Part shown: positions 33,843 through 42,581 of the stretch, piece after piece
How positions within the stretch are numbered: the stretch's first letter is position 1
How the letters are laid out: each line of letters opens with the position of its first letter
From: Halomonadaceae bacterium T82-2
GTDB taxonomy: Bacteria > Pseudomonadota > Gammaproteobacteria > Pseudomonadales > Halomonadaceae
Direction of reading: 5' to 3'
Length of the DNA: 64,000 bases
Assembly (NCBI GenBank): GCA_001577635.1
Contig: LSBP01000013.1
Location: 1-64,000, forward strand
Program-made: the position numbers and the translations under genes
The notes under the pieces: model-generated
Database searches by the model: none
Seen by the model: the letters and a program-made list of their open reading frames with translations, nothing else
Told to the model about the DNA's origin: nothing

Positions 33843-34757
33843 TCAGCGATACGCTGCCGCCACCTCGCGCAGCATCTCGCAGAAGGCCTCCAGGGCCAGC
33901 GAGGGGCGCAGGCTGGCGTTGATGCACAGGCCGACCGATCCGCCCTGGCGTTCCAGCCCCACCTCCAGCACGGCCAGCCGCCCGGCCTCGACGTCCTCGC
34001 TCACCGCCTCGCGGGGCGCGACCCAGAGGGCGTCGCTGTCCAGCACGTAGCGGCGGCTGACGGCCAGCGAAAGCGTCTCCAGCACCCGCCCCGGCAGGAC
34101 CAGCGCATGGCGCACGCAGAAGCTGTCGACCTGCTGGCGTAGTGTGGTCTGGGGCGGCGGCAGCACCCAGGGAAACTCGCCGAGCCGTTGCAGCGGCGGC
34201 GTCCGCTGGGACGCCAACGCATGGCCGGCGCGGACCACTACCACCAGCGGCTCGTAGTAGAGGTGCTCGAAGGTCAGGTCGCGGATCTCGCGGGCCTCGG
34301 TCATGCGCCCCACCACCAGATCGAGCTCGCCGGCGCGCAGCCGCGACAGCAGGTAGGCGCTGGGGCCGTCGACCACCCGCACGCCGATGTCGGCGTGCCG
34401 GGCATGCAGACGCTCGATGGCCTGCGGCAGGAAACGGCTCTCCACCGTGGACAGGGCGCCGACCCGGATGCGCCGCTCGCCTCCCTGGCCGTCGCCGATC
34501 GCCGCGATGCCCTCGTCCAGCGCCCGCAGCGCCGGCCCGGCGTGACGCAGCAGGGTCAGCCCGGCCTGGTTGAGCGACACCCCCTGCGGGCTGCGCTCGA
34601 ACAGCGTCGTGCCGAGGTGATCCTCGAGTTCGCGAATCGCCTTGGAGAGCGCCGGCTGCGAGATCGCCAGGCTCTCGGCGGCACGCACGAAGCTGCGCCG
34701 CTTGGCCAGCTCGAGAAAGGCCTGCAGGTGGCGCAGCTTGACGCGCGGATTGAGCAT
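33843..34757 (-). CDS. pcaQ: PcaQ, LysR-type regulator of protocatechuate genes
   Basis: A 304-aa LysR protein: N-terminal winged helix (VKLRHLQAFLELAKRRSFVRAAESLAISQPALSKAIRELEDHLG region, residues 6-50) and effector domain. The sequence pattern and the place beside pcaHG with an ATAACC-type box at 33471 point to PcaQ, which responds to beta-carboxymuconate or related intermediates. It is transcribed in the same direction as pcaHG but separated by the divergent small ORF. Start ATG 34757. Confidence 0.9.
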   Translation of the reverse strand: MLNPRVKLRHLQAFLELAKRRSFVRAAESLAISQPALSKAIRELEDHLGTTLFERSPQGVSLNQAGLTLLRHAGPALRALDEGIAAIGDGQGGERRIRVGALSTVESRFLPQAIERLHARHADIGVRVVDGPSAYLLSRLRAGELDLVVGRMTEAREIRDLTFEHLYYEPLVVVVRAGHALASQRTPPLQRLGEFPWVLPPPQTTLRQQVDSFCVRHALVLPGRVLETLSLAVSRRYVLDSDALWVAPREAVSEDVEAGRLAVLEVGLERQGGSVGLCINASLRPSLALEAFCEMLREVAAAYR

Positions 34758-34881
34758 GGTTCGGCGAGCCCCCGATGAGATGGGTCCCGACTGTACCCCA
34801 GCCGCGGGCCCGGGTCAGCCAACCGGAAACCGCCGCGGCCCGGAGGCGCGCGGCGGCCGGTTGCCGACGGTGGCCTGCCGG

Positions 34882-36174
34882 CTACACGGTCAACAGATAG
34901 GTCGTCAGCGCCGGGAACAGGATCAGCAGCGTCAGCCGCACGAAGTCGGAGACGATGAACGGCGACACGCCGCGGAAGATCTCGCCGAGCCCCACATGCG
35001 GCGCCATCGCCTTGATGACGAAGACGTTCATGCCCACCGGTGGCGTGATCAGCCCCAGTTCCACGGTCAGCACGGTGACGATGCCGAACCAGATCGGATC
35101 GATGCCCAGCGTCTGGATGATCGGGAACACCACCGGCACGGTGATCACCAGCATGGCGATCGAGTCCATGAACATCCCCAGCACAAAGTACAGCAGCAGG
35201 ATGCACAGCACGACCAGCATCGGCGACAGCGACAGCCCGTAGATGAAGTCGCTGATCGAGAACGAGATCCGCGATACCGAGATGAAATAGCCCAGGGTGT
35301 CGGCGCCTACCAGCATGAAGAACACCACCGTCGACAGGCCCAGGGTTTCCTGGATCGCCGTCCACAGCTCCCGGCCGCGCAGCCCCTTGACCACGGCGTA
35401 GACCAGGGTGGCGAAGGCCCCGACGCTGGCCCCTTCGGTAGGCGTGAACAGGCCGAAGTAGATCCCCAGGATGATCACCAGGAAGACCCCGAAGAACGGC
35501 AGAAGCCCGGCCAGCGAGGCCAGCTTCTCACCCCAGGAAGTGCTCTCGCCCGGCACCGCCAGCGACGGCTTGAGATGCACCACGACGGTCACCGTCAGGG
35601 CATAGAACAGCAGCCCCATCAGCCCGGGCACGAACCCGGCGATGAACATGTCGCCCACCGACTGCTCGGTGAGAATCGCGTAGATCAGCAGGGCGATACT
35701 CGGCGGAATCATGATCCCCAGAGTGCCGCCGGCGGCCAGCGCGCCGGTGGCCAGGCCGCGGTTGTAGCCGAGGCGTTCCATCTCGGGCAGGGCCACACGG
35801 GTCATGGTGCTGGCGGTGGCCAGCGACGAGCCGGAGATCGCCGAGAACATCCCGCACGAGCCGACGGCGGCGATCGCCAGACCGCCCTTCCAGCCGCCGC
35901 ACAGGGTCCGCGTGGAATCGAACAGCTTGCCGGCCATGCCGGAATGCGCCGCAAGTACCCCCATCAGGATGAACATGGGAATCGCGCTGAAGCTGTAGTT
36001 CGACAGCACCTCGACGGGGACCGACTTGACCATCGAGATCGCGGCGCCCCAGGAGATCACCTGCGAGAAGCCGCCGACGCCGACGATCAGCATGCACAGC
36101 GCCACCGGCACGCGCAGCACCATCAGCACCAGCAGCAACCCCAGCCCCAGCGCACCGATCATTTCACTACTCAT
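34882..36174 (-). CDS. TRAP transporter large permease, DctM
   Basis: A 430-aa inner-membrane permease with about 12 helices, large subunit of a TRAP transporter. Typical parts are SAIPMFILMGVLAAHSGMA, GGWKGGLAIAAVGSCGMFSAISGSS, LGIMIPPSIALLIYAILTEQS and TPPVGMNVFVIKA. The start codon ATG 36174 overlaps the stop of the small permease gene (ATGA). With the binding protein at 36704 it forms a DctPQM operon inside the pca block, below a PcaR-type box. Likely substrate: protocatechuate, another aromatic acid or a pathway intermediate (inference). Confidence 0.92.
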   Translation of the reverse strand: MSSEMIGALGLGLLLVLMVLRVPVALCMLIVGVGGFSQVISWGAAISMVKSVPVEVLSNYSFSAIPMFILMGVLAAHSGMAGKLFDSTRTLCGGWKGGLAIAAVGSCGMFSAISGSSLATASTMTRVALPEMERLGYNRGLATGALAAGGTLGIMIPPSIALLIYAILTEQSVGDMFIAGFVPGLMGLLFYALTVTVVVHLKPSLAVPGESTSWGEKLASLAGLLPFFGVFLVIILGIYFGLFTPTEGASVGAFATLVYAVVKGLRGRELWTAIQETLGLSTVVFFMLVGADTLGYFISVSRISFSISDFIYGLSLSPMLVVLCILLLYFVLGMFMDSIAMLVITVPVVFPIIQTLGIDPIWFGIVTVLTVELGLITPPVGMNVFVIKAMAPHVGLGEIFRGVSPFIVSDFVRLTLLILFPALTTYLLTV

Positions 36175-36689
36175 TCGACGCTCTCCACCCGGTGAGCGAA
36201 TACCGTGCCGAGCACGGCGTGCAGCAGACAACGCAGGCTGAGCAGAGCGCACAACCCGGCTGCGACGTAATAGATGGGCGCCATGGAGATGCGCAGGTCC
36301 TGGGTGGTTTCACCGTGGGACGCCGCGCTCGCCGCCGAGTCCCACAGGCCCACGCACAGCACCGCGCCCAGCGCCACGAAGCCCAGCAGATAGACACCGG
36401 CAACGCGCGCCTTGATGGTTTCGCTCAGCCCATGACTGAAGGCCTCGACGACCACCTGCCCCTTCTCGACGTTGGCGGCCATGGCCGCCAGCAGTGCGAA
36501 CAGCATCAGATAGCTGACCAGTTCGACACTGCCCGTCACACTCAGCGACAGCGCGCCGTCGCTGAGGCGATAGAGGTAGCGCAGGGCGACGTCGATCACC
36601 GTCACCGCCAGCATGGCGACGAGCGCGGCACCGGCGATGATCCGGCACAGGCCTTCCAGCCAACGACTGATTCGCAGAAGCGCTTGCAT
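36171..36689 (-). CDS. TRAP transporter small permease, DctQ
   Basis: A 172-aa membrane protein with four helices, the small permease subunit. The N-terminal helix and the motif VIDVALRYLYR (about 31-41) are typical of DctQ. It starts 15 bp... after the binding protein gene stop (36704) and overlaps dctM by 4 bp. Confidence 0.9.
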   Translation of the reverse strand: MQALLRISRWLEGLCRIIAGAALVAMLAVTVIDVALRYLYRLSDGALSLSVTGSVELVSYLMLFALLAAMAANVEKGQVVVEAFSHGLSETIKARVAGVYLLGFVALGAVLCVGLWDSAASAASHGETTQDLRISMAPIYYVAAGLCALLSLRCLLHAVLGTVFAHRVESVE

Positions 36690-36703
36690 GCCGCGTCTCC
36701 GGA

Positions 36704-37723
36704 TTACTGGCCGCAGGAGCGGCTGGCATCGAGCGCCGCCTGATAGACGTCACGCGCCTGATCGAGACCGCGCGATTCAAGATCGCTCAGGTAATTGTCG
36801 ATCCCGTCCTGCAGCGGCTTCTGCCAGTCGGAGTCCTGCAGCGGATTGTCGATCACGCGGATGGTGTCACCGGCCTTCTCGGCCTGGGCCTTGCCCGCCT
36901 TGTCCTGAGCAGCGAACACGGCGCCGGCCTTTTCCGCCCACTTCATGCCGGAGTTGGCATCGATCACCTTCTTCGCCTCGGGGCTGAGACGGTCGTAGGT
37001 GTTCTGGTTCATGGTGGCGACGAAGATCAGCGTGTAGAACGGCACCTGGGTGTGGTAGTGGAGCTGCTCGCCGAGCTGGAAGCTCTTGATGCCTTCCCAC
37101 GGGAAGCTCAGGCCGTCGATCACGCCACGCTGCAGCGAGGTGTAGATGTCCGGCGCGGGCATGCCCACCGGCTGCGCGCCCATGTTCTTGAGAATCTCGC
37201 CGGCCACCGCCGTCGGGCGGCGGATACGCAGCCCCTCGAGGTCGCCGGGCTTCTGCACGTCGGTATCCTTGGTGTGGATATAGCCCGGACCGGTAGTGAA
37301 CATGAACAGCACGTGAGAATCGTCGTACTCGCTGGCGATCTTGTCCTCGTCGTAGAGCGTCTGCAGCACGCAGGCACCCTGCGGCGCGGATTCGGCCACG
37401 CCCGGCAGCTCGACGATCTGGCTCAGCGGGAAACGGCCATTGGTGTAGCCCTGCGCGGTAATGCCGATATCGGCAATGCCGTTGACCGCGGCGTCATAGG
37501 TCTCGTCCGCCTGGCTCAACGTCTGCGAGGGGAAGTTCTGGACCTTGATCTCGCCGTTGGACTCCTTCTCGACGGTCTTGGCCCATTGCTCGAAGATCTG
37601 CTTGTTGATCGCCGAGGCCCCGGGCCAGAAATGCGATAGACGCAGGGTGGTCTCGGCCTGAGCCGTGGTCGCCAGGCCGGCGACGGAAAGCGCGAGAAGA
37701 CAGCGTGCAAAAGTGCGGTTCAT
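36704..37723 (-). CDS. TRAP transporter substrate-binding protein, DctP
   Basis: Periplasmic solute receptor, 339 aa, with a Sec signal peptide (MNRTFARCLLALSVAGLATTAQA, residues 1-23, in two parts). The mature domain begins TTLRLSHFWPGAS and holds the family pattern GLRIRRPTAVAGEILKNMGAQPVGMPAPDIYTSLQRGVIDG (segments of about 165-205) that contains the carboxylate-binding Arg. ATG 37723 has AAGGGG at 7 nt. First gene of dctPQM. About 100 bp upstream lies the PcaR-like motif (37822-37845), so this transporter is probably induced with the pca genes. Confidence 0.93.
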   Translation of the reverse strand: MNRTFARCLLALSVAGLATTAQAETTLRLSHFWPGASAINKQIFEQWAKTVEKESNGEIKVQNFPSQTLSQADETYDAAVNGIADIGITAQGYTNGRFPLSQIVELPGVAESAPQGACVLQTLYDEDKIASEYDDSHVLFMFTTGPGYIHTKDTDVQKPGDLEGLRIRRPTAVAGEILKNMGAQPVGMPAPDIYTSLQRGVIDGLSFPWEGIKSFQLGEQLHYHTQVPFYTLIFVATMNQNTYDRLSPEAKKVIDANSGMKWAEKAGAVFAAQDKAGKAQAEKAGDTIRVIDNPLQDSDWQKPLQDGIDNYLSDLESRGLDQARDVYQAALDASRSCGQ

Positions 37724-37821
37724 GGCTAGCCCCTTGATTATTGATTGGGTGATGGGTCGAGGCGACACGAAGGTCGAATTTCACGTCAGGATTACCGAGG
37801 CCGGCGGATTTATCCATTAGA

Positions 37822-37845
37822 CGAACGTTAGTTCGTTTTGCGAAC
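37822..37845 (-). promoter_or_regulatory. PcaR-type operator before the TRAP operon
   Basis: CGAAC-GTTA-GTTCG-TTTTG-CGAAC: three 5-bp half-sites, with the right two forming a perfect 5-5-5 palindrome. The same arrangement occurs at 43435-43458 and 44952-44975. Three-repeat sites are typical of IclR activators of the PcaU/PobR/PcaR class. Confidence 0.8.
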
Positions 37846-37972
37846 CTTCGGTAATGCTGCCTATTCTGTCATGCCCGCCCGTCGCGAAAGTGGCAAATCG
37901 CAAGCGGTAACCTGTCAATTCCCAAGATCCTCCCCCGACCTTGGTCGTAATGGCGAGTCACCTCATCGAGAA

Positions 37973-37994
37973 CGCCCGACCATGAGGTCGGGCG
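37973..37994. terminator. Hairpin downstream of pcaL
   Basis: Perfect 9-bp stem (CGCCCGACC paired with GGTCGGGCG) with loop ATGA, 38 bp after the pcaL stop. No T tract; probably a rho-assisted or bidirectional terminator. Confidence 0.6.
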
Positions 37995-38031
37995 TCGGGT
38001 CCGGCGGAAACGGCTATTTCACGTCGTTCTA

Positions 38032-39213
38032 TCAGCGCGGCTCGCCCCAGCCCAGCGTCTTGGCCAGCGCAAAGGCGTGGTTGGCCGCCGGCACCCCTGC
38101 GTAGATCGCCACGTGCATCAACACCTGACGCAACTCGGCTTCGCTCAGACCGATGCGCCGGGCGGTCTTCAGGTGCAACTCCAGCTCCTCGCGGCCCAAC
38201 GCGGCAAGAATACCGGTGGTGATCATGCTGCGCTCGCGGCGCGTCAGGTCGTCGTTGCTCCACAATTCGCCCCAGGCCAGCCGGGTGATCATCTGCTGGA
38301 AGGGGGCATCGAGGCTGGTGGCGTTGTCGGTGGAACGCGCGACATGTTCCTCGCCGAGCACCTGCTTGCGTGTCTCGAGGCCGGTGGCGTAAGCGACACC
38401 GTGGGCGCCCACATCGCCCAGATCCATCGCCAGCCCCGCCAGCAGCGCCGCCGCGAAGCGCTCGGGTGCCTCCACCGAGGGCACGTGGCCGACCCCGTCG
38501 AAGATCGTCAGCGGCGCGCCGTCGCACTCTCCGGCGAGCGTCTCGAGGGTCGCCGGCGGGGTCGCCGCGTCCTCGCTGCCGCCGAACAACTGGATAGCCA
38601 CGTCCTTGCCGCTCAACTGGCCGGTGAAGGTGTCACGCCCCAGCATTTCGCACAGCCGCGCGTAGGACTCATCGTCGCCGCGGCCCATCTGCACGCACCA
38701 GCCATCCTTCAGTGCCGGCTCGGCCTCGACCAGAGCGGGGGCAAACCAGCGCGGCACGATCTCGCCGGCCATCGCCGTCAGCCCTTCCTCGCGCACGCGC
38801 CGGGCCCGGGTGTTCCACAGCTCGGCGTTGCCGATCACTGCGCCGGTGTTGGTCAGGGTCGCCGACAGCAGCCGCTCGCCGTGAGCGGCGATCAGCTGCT
38901 GACCGACCACCCCACCGATCGAGGTGCCGGCGAAATGAAAGCGCTCGGCACCGGCATGGTCCGCCAGGGCCAGCGCCTCGAGGGCCAGGTCGGCCGGGGT
39001 GATGTCGCCCGAGTCCGCCGGCCAGGCCTGGCTGGCGCCGTGCCCGGGCAGATCCCAGGTCAGCACGCGGAAGCGCGGCAGCAGCCGCGGCAGGATGTCG
39101 TCCCACACCGCCTGGGTCATGCCCAGTGGATGCGCCAGCACCACCAGCGGATTGGCCTCGGCGCCCAGCAGGCGGTAGGCGACGCTGCGGCCGTTGATTG
39201 TCAGAAAAGCCAT
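38032..39213 (-). CDS. pcaL: PcaL: 3-oxoadipate enol-lactonase fused to 4-carboxymuconolactone decarboxylase
   Basis: A 393-aa fusion of PcaD and PcaC, two consecutive steps of the protocatechuate branch. Residues 1-255 are an alpha/beta hydrolase (LAHPLG oxyanion region, nucleophile S98 in GTSIGG, catalytic His in DGVGHVPSVEAPERF). Residues about 268-393 are the carboxymuconolactone decarboxylase domain (GLETRKQVLGEEHV, ERSMITTGILAALGREELELH, HVAIYAGVPAANHAFA). The order is hydrolase first, as in the actinobacterial PcaL. Most gammaproteobacteria have separate genes. It is last in the leftward operon pcaI-pcaJ-pcaF-atoE-pcaL. Start ATG 39213 has GAGGAG at 7 nt. Confidence 0.95.
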   Translation of the reverse strand: MAFLTINGRSVAYRLLGAEANPLVVLAHPLGMTQAVWDDILPRLLPRFRVLTWDLPGHGASQAWPADSGDITPADLALEALALADHAGAERFHFAGTSIGGVVGQQLIAAHGERLLSATLTNTGAVIGNAELWNTRARRVREEGLTAMAGEIVPRWFAPALVEAEPALKDGWCVQMGRGDDESYARLCEMLGRDTFTGQLSGKDVAIQLFGGSEDAATPPATLETLAGECDGAPLTIFDGVGHVPSVEAPERFAAALLAGLAMDLGDVGAHGVAYATGLETRKQVLGEEHVARSTDNATSLDAPFQQMITRLAWGELWSNDDLTRRERSMITTGILAALGREELELHLKTARRIGLSEAELRQVLMHVAIYAGVPAANHAFALAKTLGWGEPR

Positions 39214-39237
39214 TTCACACTCCTCACGAGCCGGTTC

Positions 39238-40554
39238 TCATCCGAAAACCGACAATGCAACGAAAGTCCCGGCGATGGTGACACCGGAGATCACCAGCCA
39301 GATCAGCAGATACCCCATGATGTCACGCGCGGAAAGACCGGCGACTCCTAGCAGGGGCAATGCCCAGAATGGCTGAATCTGATTGGTCCAGCCGTCCCCC
39401 CAGGTGAAGGCCATGATGGTCTGTGCCGGATCCGCCCCCAGCGCGTGGGCCGCCTGCATCATGATCGGCCCCTGAATCGCCCACTGTCCGCCCCCGGAGG
39501 GAATGAAGAAGTTCACCACGCCGGCCGACAGGAACGTCAGCAGCGGGAAGGTTGCCGAGTTCGACAACGAGATGATCGCCTCGGAGAACTGGGTCACCAG
39601 ATCGGCATGGGTCATCATGCCGGCGATGCCGGCGTACAACGGAAACTGCACGATGATGCCGCGTGCCGCGCCGACGGCGCGCTCCGCCGCCTGCAGATAG
39701 GCCGCCGGGCTATGGTGCAGGATCAGCCCCAGGGCCAGGAATACCAGGATGATGGTGTTGAGGTTGATGCTGACCCCGTTCTCAACGACCTTGCCGACCA
39801 GGTAGGCGGCCGCCAGCAGGCCCAGAAAGAGCGTCGGCAAGCGGCTGTGCTCGAGTCGATCGGAAAAGCTCCGCCCGCCCCCCTTTCCCGGGGCATCGTC
39901 ATCCACCGCCTCGTTGTCCGCCGTGAAACGGGCGATGCGACTCGGCTGGCGCTGCAGCATGAAGAAGATCACCAGCAGCGCCAGCAGGCCGAGGGTCAGG
40001 GCGATGTTCCAGACCGAGTACAGCGTCTCGGACACCGGCACGATGCCGATGGCGTCCTCCATGAAATGCCCGGGCGTCGCGATCACCAGGGGAATCGACG
40101 AGGAGGGTCCGCGAACCAGCTCGCCACCGTAGGCGGCGGCGACGATCAGCGGGAAGTGCACCGCCACCCGGCGCCCCATCTCCCGTGCCAAGATCGCCCC
40201 GGCGATCATGCCGAAGCCCCAGTTCAGGTAATAGCAGGTGAAGCTGACGACGATCGTCAGCAGCAGCGCCTGCCGCGGGGTGCTGGCCTGGCGAGTCAGG
40301 CGGGTCAGCAGCGATTGCATGACCGGCGTCAGCGCCAGCACATAGCCGGTCAGCAACACCAGTACCATCTGCATGCCGAACTTGAACAGCGACGAGAAGC
40401 CCTCGCCCCAGTAGCCGGCCATGGCCATCGGTGACTCGCCGCTCGCCGCCATGCCGAGCACAAAGACAATGGCGGTGAGAATCACCGCCAGGACGAAGGC
40501 ACTGGGCAGATAGCGCTGCACAACGCGTACGGAAAGGTTGGTAATCGCCTCCAT
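39238..40554 (-). CDS. atoE: AtoE-type short-chain fatty acid permease
   Basis: A 438-aa membrane protein of the short-chain fatty acid transporter family (AtoE), with about ten helices. Recognisable parts are VVSFTCYYLNWGFGMIAGAILAREM in two segments, LYAGIAGMMTHADLV, GVVNFFIPSGGGQWAIQGPIMM and FTWGDGWTNQIQPFWALPLLG, the last two being the family's signature. ATG 40554 gives the usual MEAITNLSVRVVQRYLP start. It sits between pcaF and pcaL, so it probably carries a pathway acid such as 3-oxoadipate or an aromatic acid rather than acetoacetate. This is inferred from context. Confidence 0.9.
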   Translation of the reverse strand: MEAITNLSVRVVQRYLPSAFVLAVILTAIVFVLGMAASGESPMAMAGYWGEGFSSLFKFGMQMVLVLLTGYVLALTPVMQSLLTRLTRQASTPRQALLLTIVVSFTCYYLNWGFGMIAGAILAREMGRRVAVHFPLIVAAAYGGELVRGPSSSIPLVIATPGHFMEDAIGIVPVSETLYSVWNIALTLGLLALLVIFFMLQRQPSRIARFTADNEAVDDDAPGKGGGRSFSDRLEHSRLPTLFLGLLAAAYLVGKVVENGVSINLNTIILVFLALGLILHHSPAAYLQAAERAVGAARGIIVQFPLYAGIAGMMTHADLVTQFSEAIISLSNSATFPLLTFLSAGVVNFFIPSGGGQWAIQGPIMMQAAHALGADPAQTIMAFTWGDGWTNQIQPFWALPLLGVAGLSARDIMGYLLIWLVISGVTIAGTFVALSVFG

Positions 40555-40598
40555 CAGAGGACAGTTTCCTTTTTTGGGTGTTCTTGTGAAGCGGCCGT

Positions 40599-41804
40599 TC
40601 AGACCCGTTCGATCACCGTGGCGATGCCCTGCCCCACGCCGATGCACATGGTGCACAGCGCGAAGCGCTTGTTGCTGCGCGAGAGCTCGTAGGCCGCCGA
40701 GCTGATGATCCGTGCGCCGGACATGCCCAGCGGGTGGCCGAGCGCGATGGCACCGCCGTTGGGGTTGACCCGCGGGTCGTCGTCGGCGACGCCGAGTTCG
40801 CGCAGGCACGCCAGCACCTGGGCGGCGAAGGCCTCGTTGAGCTCGAGCACGTCCATCTGGTCGATACTCATGCCCAGCTTGTCGAGCAGCTTGCGCGTCG
40901 CTGGCACCGGGCCGACGCCCATGATCCGCGGCTCGACGCCGGCGGTGGCCATGCCGTGGATGCGCGCGATCGGCTCGAGGTCGTAACGCTTGAGCGCCGC
41001 TTCGCTGGCGACGAACATCGCCGCCGCGCCGTCGTTGACCCCGGAGGCGTTGCCGGCGGTGACGGTGCCGTTCTCACGAAACGGCGTGGGCAGCCTGGCG
41101 AGCTTCTCGAGGGTGGTCTCGGGGCGCGGATGCTCGTCGCGATCGAAGATCAGCGGCTCCTGCTTGCGCCGCGGGATCTCGATCGGCACGATTCCTTCGC
41201 CGAGCCGGCCGGACTCCTGCGCCGCCTGGGTCAGCTGCTGCGAGCGATAGGCGTAGCGGTCCTGGTCCTCGCGCGAGATCTTGAACTGCTCGGCGACATT
41301 CTCGGCGGTCTCGGGCATCGAGTGGGTGCCGTAGCGCTTCTCCATCAGCGGGTTGACGAAGCGCCAGCCGATGGTGGTGTCCTCCATCTGCTGGCCGCGC
41401 GAGAACGGCGTCTCGGCCTTGCCGATCACGTAGGGGGCGCGCGACATCGACTCGACGCCACCGGTCAGGATCAGGTCGGCCTCGCCGGCGCGGATCGCCC
41501 GCGCCGCGGTGCCGATGGCGTCCATGCTCGAGCCGCACAGCCGGTTGACGGTCGACCCGGGCACCGAGGTCGGCAGCCCGGCGAGCAATGCCGCCATGCG
41601 GGCCACGCTGCGGTTGTCCTCGCCCGCCTGGTTGGCGCAGCCCATGATCACGTCGTCGATCGCCGCAGGATCGACCCCGGGGTGCTGAGCCAGCACCGCT
41701 TCGAACAGCCGCGCCGCCAGATCATCGGGGCGCACGCTGGCCAGGGTGCCGCCGAAGCGGCCCACCGGTGAACGCAGCGGCCGGCACAGATAGACGTCGT
41801 TCAT
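40599..41804 (-). CDS. pcaF: Beta-ketoadipyl-CoA thiolase
   Basis: Final enzyme of the beta-ketoadipate pathway, splitting 3-oxoadipyl-CoA to succinyl-CoA and acetyl-CoA. The 401-aa protein has the acyl-enzyme Cys90 in [12 protein letters not shown], the His in [19 protein letters not shown] and the second Cys in [12 protein letters not shown]. The segment [19 protein letters not shown] is typical of PcaF. It begins 3 bp after pcaJ ends, with AGGAG before the ATG. Confidence 0.96.
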   Translation of the reverse strand: MNDVYLCRPLRSPVGRFGGTLASVRPDDLAARLFEAVLAQHPGVDPAAIDDVIMGCANQAGEDNRSVARMAALLAGLPTSVPGSTVNRLCGSSMDAIGTAARAIRAGEADLILTGGVESMSRAPYVIGKAETPFSRGQQMEDTTIGWRFVNPLMEKRYGTHSMPETAENVAEQFKISREDQDRYAYRSQQLTQAAQESGRLGEGIVPIEIPRRKQEPLIFDRDEHPRPETTLEKLARLPTPFRENGTVTAGNASGVNDGAAAMFVASEAALKRYDLEPIARIHGMATAGVEPRIMGVGPVPATRKLLDKLGMSIDQMDVLELNEAFAAQVLACLRELGVADDDPRVNPNGGAIALGHPLGMSGARIISSAAYELSRSNKRFALCTMCIGVGQGIATVIERV

Positions 41805-41807
41805 CGC

Positions 41808-42581
41808 TCACTCTCCTGAATGATGGCGTTCGGTGCGCGCCTTGAGCTCGCGCAGCACCTCGAGCTCCTTCTCGCTGGGCTCGGCGGTGGTCTCGAGCTG
41901 CTCGGCGAAGCGGATCTCCCAGCCGGTGGCCTCCTGGACCTGCTCGGCGGTGACGCCCGGATGCAGCGACACCACCACCAGCTCCCGGGTCTCGGGGTCG
42001 GGCTTCATCACGCACAGGTCGGTGATCACCCGCGTGGGGCCCTTGCCGATGTTGGGCACGCCGTCGCGGCCCTTGCCGTCGCGGCCGAAGCCCAGGGTGG
42101 TGACGAAATCGACCTGATCGACGAAGGTGCGCTTGGAGTGCTTGAGGGTGATGAACACCTCACCGGCGTTGGTGGCGATCTCCGGCGCCCCGCCACCGCC
42201 CGGCAGGCGCACCTTGGGCGCGGTGTAGTCGCCGATCAGGGTGGTGTTGAGGTTACAGTAGCGGTCGATCTGCGCGGTGCCCAAGAAGCCCACGTCAACC
42301 TTGCCGCCCTGCAGCCAGTAGCGAAACATTTCCGGGACCGAGACGGTGGTCAGCGCGGTCTCGCACAGCTCGCCGTCACCGATCGACAGCGGCAGCACGT
42401 CGGGCTTGGTCTGCAGTGTGCCGGACTCGTAGATCAGCACCACGTCGGGCGCATGGGTCAGTCGCGCCAGGTTGGCCGCCTCGCTGGGCAGGCCGATCCC
42501 CACGAAGCAGGTAGTGCCGTTTTCCAGCGCCCGCGCCGCGGTGACGGTCATCATTTCCGCAGAGGTGTATTCGAGACTCAT
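41808..42581 (-). CDS. pcaJ: 3-oxoadipate CoA-transferase subunit B
   Basis: Beta subunit, 257 aa, of the CoA-transferase that activates 3-oxoadipate with succinyl-CoA. Family motifs are CFVGIGLPSEAANLA, the active-site Glu in IYESGTLQ, and LPGGGGAPEIATNAGEVFI. The start codon overlaps the pcaI stop by one base (TGATG), so the two chains are co-translated. Confidence 0.96.
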   Translation of the reverse strand: MSLEYTSAEMMTVTAARALENGTTCFVGIGLPSEAANLARLTHAPDVVLIYESGTLQTKPDVLPLSIGDGELCETALTTVSVPEMFRYWLQGGKVDVGFLGTAQIDRYCNLNTTLIGDYTAPKVRLPGGGGAPEIATNAGEVFITLKHSKRTFVDQVDFVTTLGFGRDGKGRDGVPNIGKGPTRVITDLCVMKPDPETRELVVVSLHPGVTAEQVQEATGWEIRFAEQLETTAEPSEKELEVLRELKARTERHHSGE

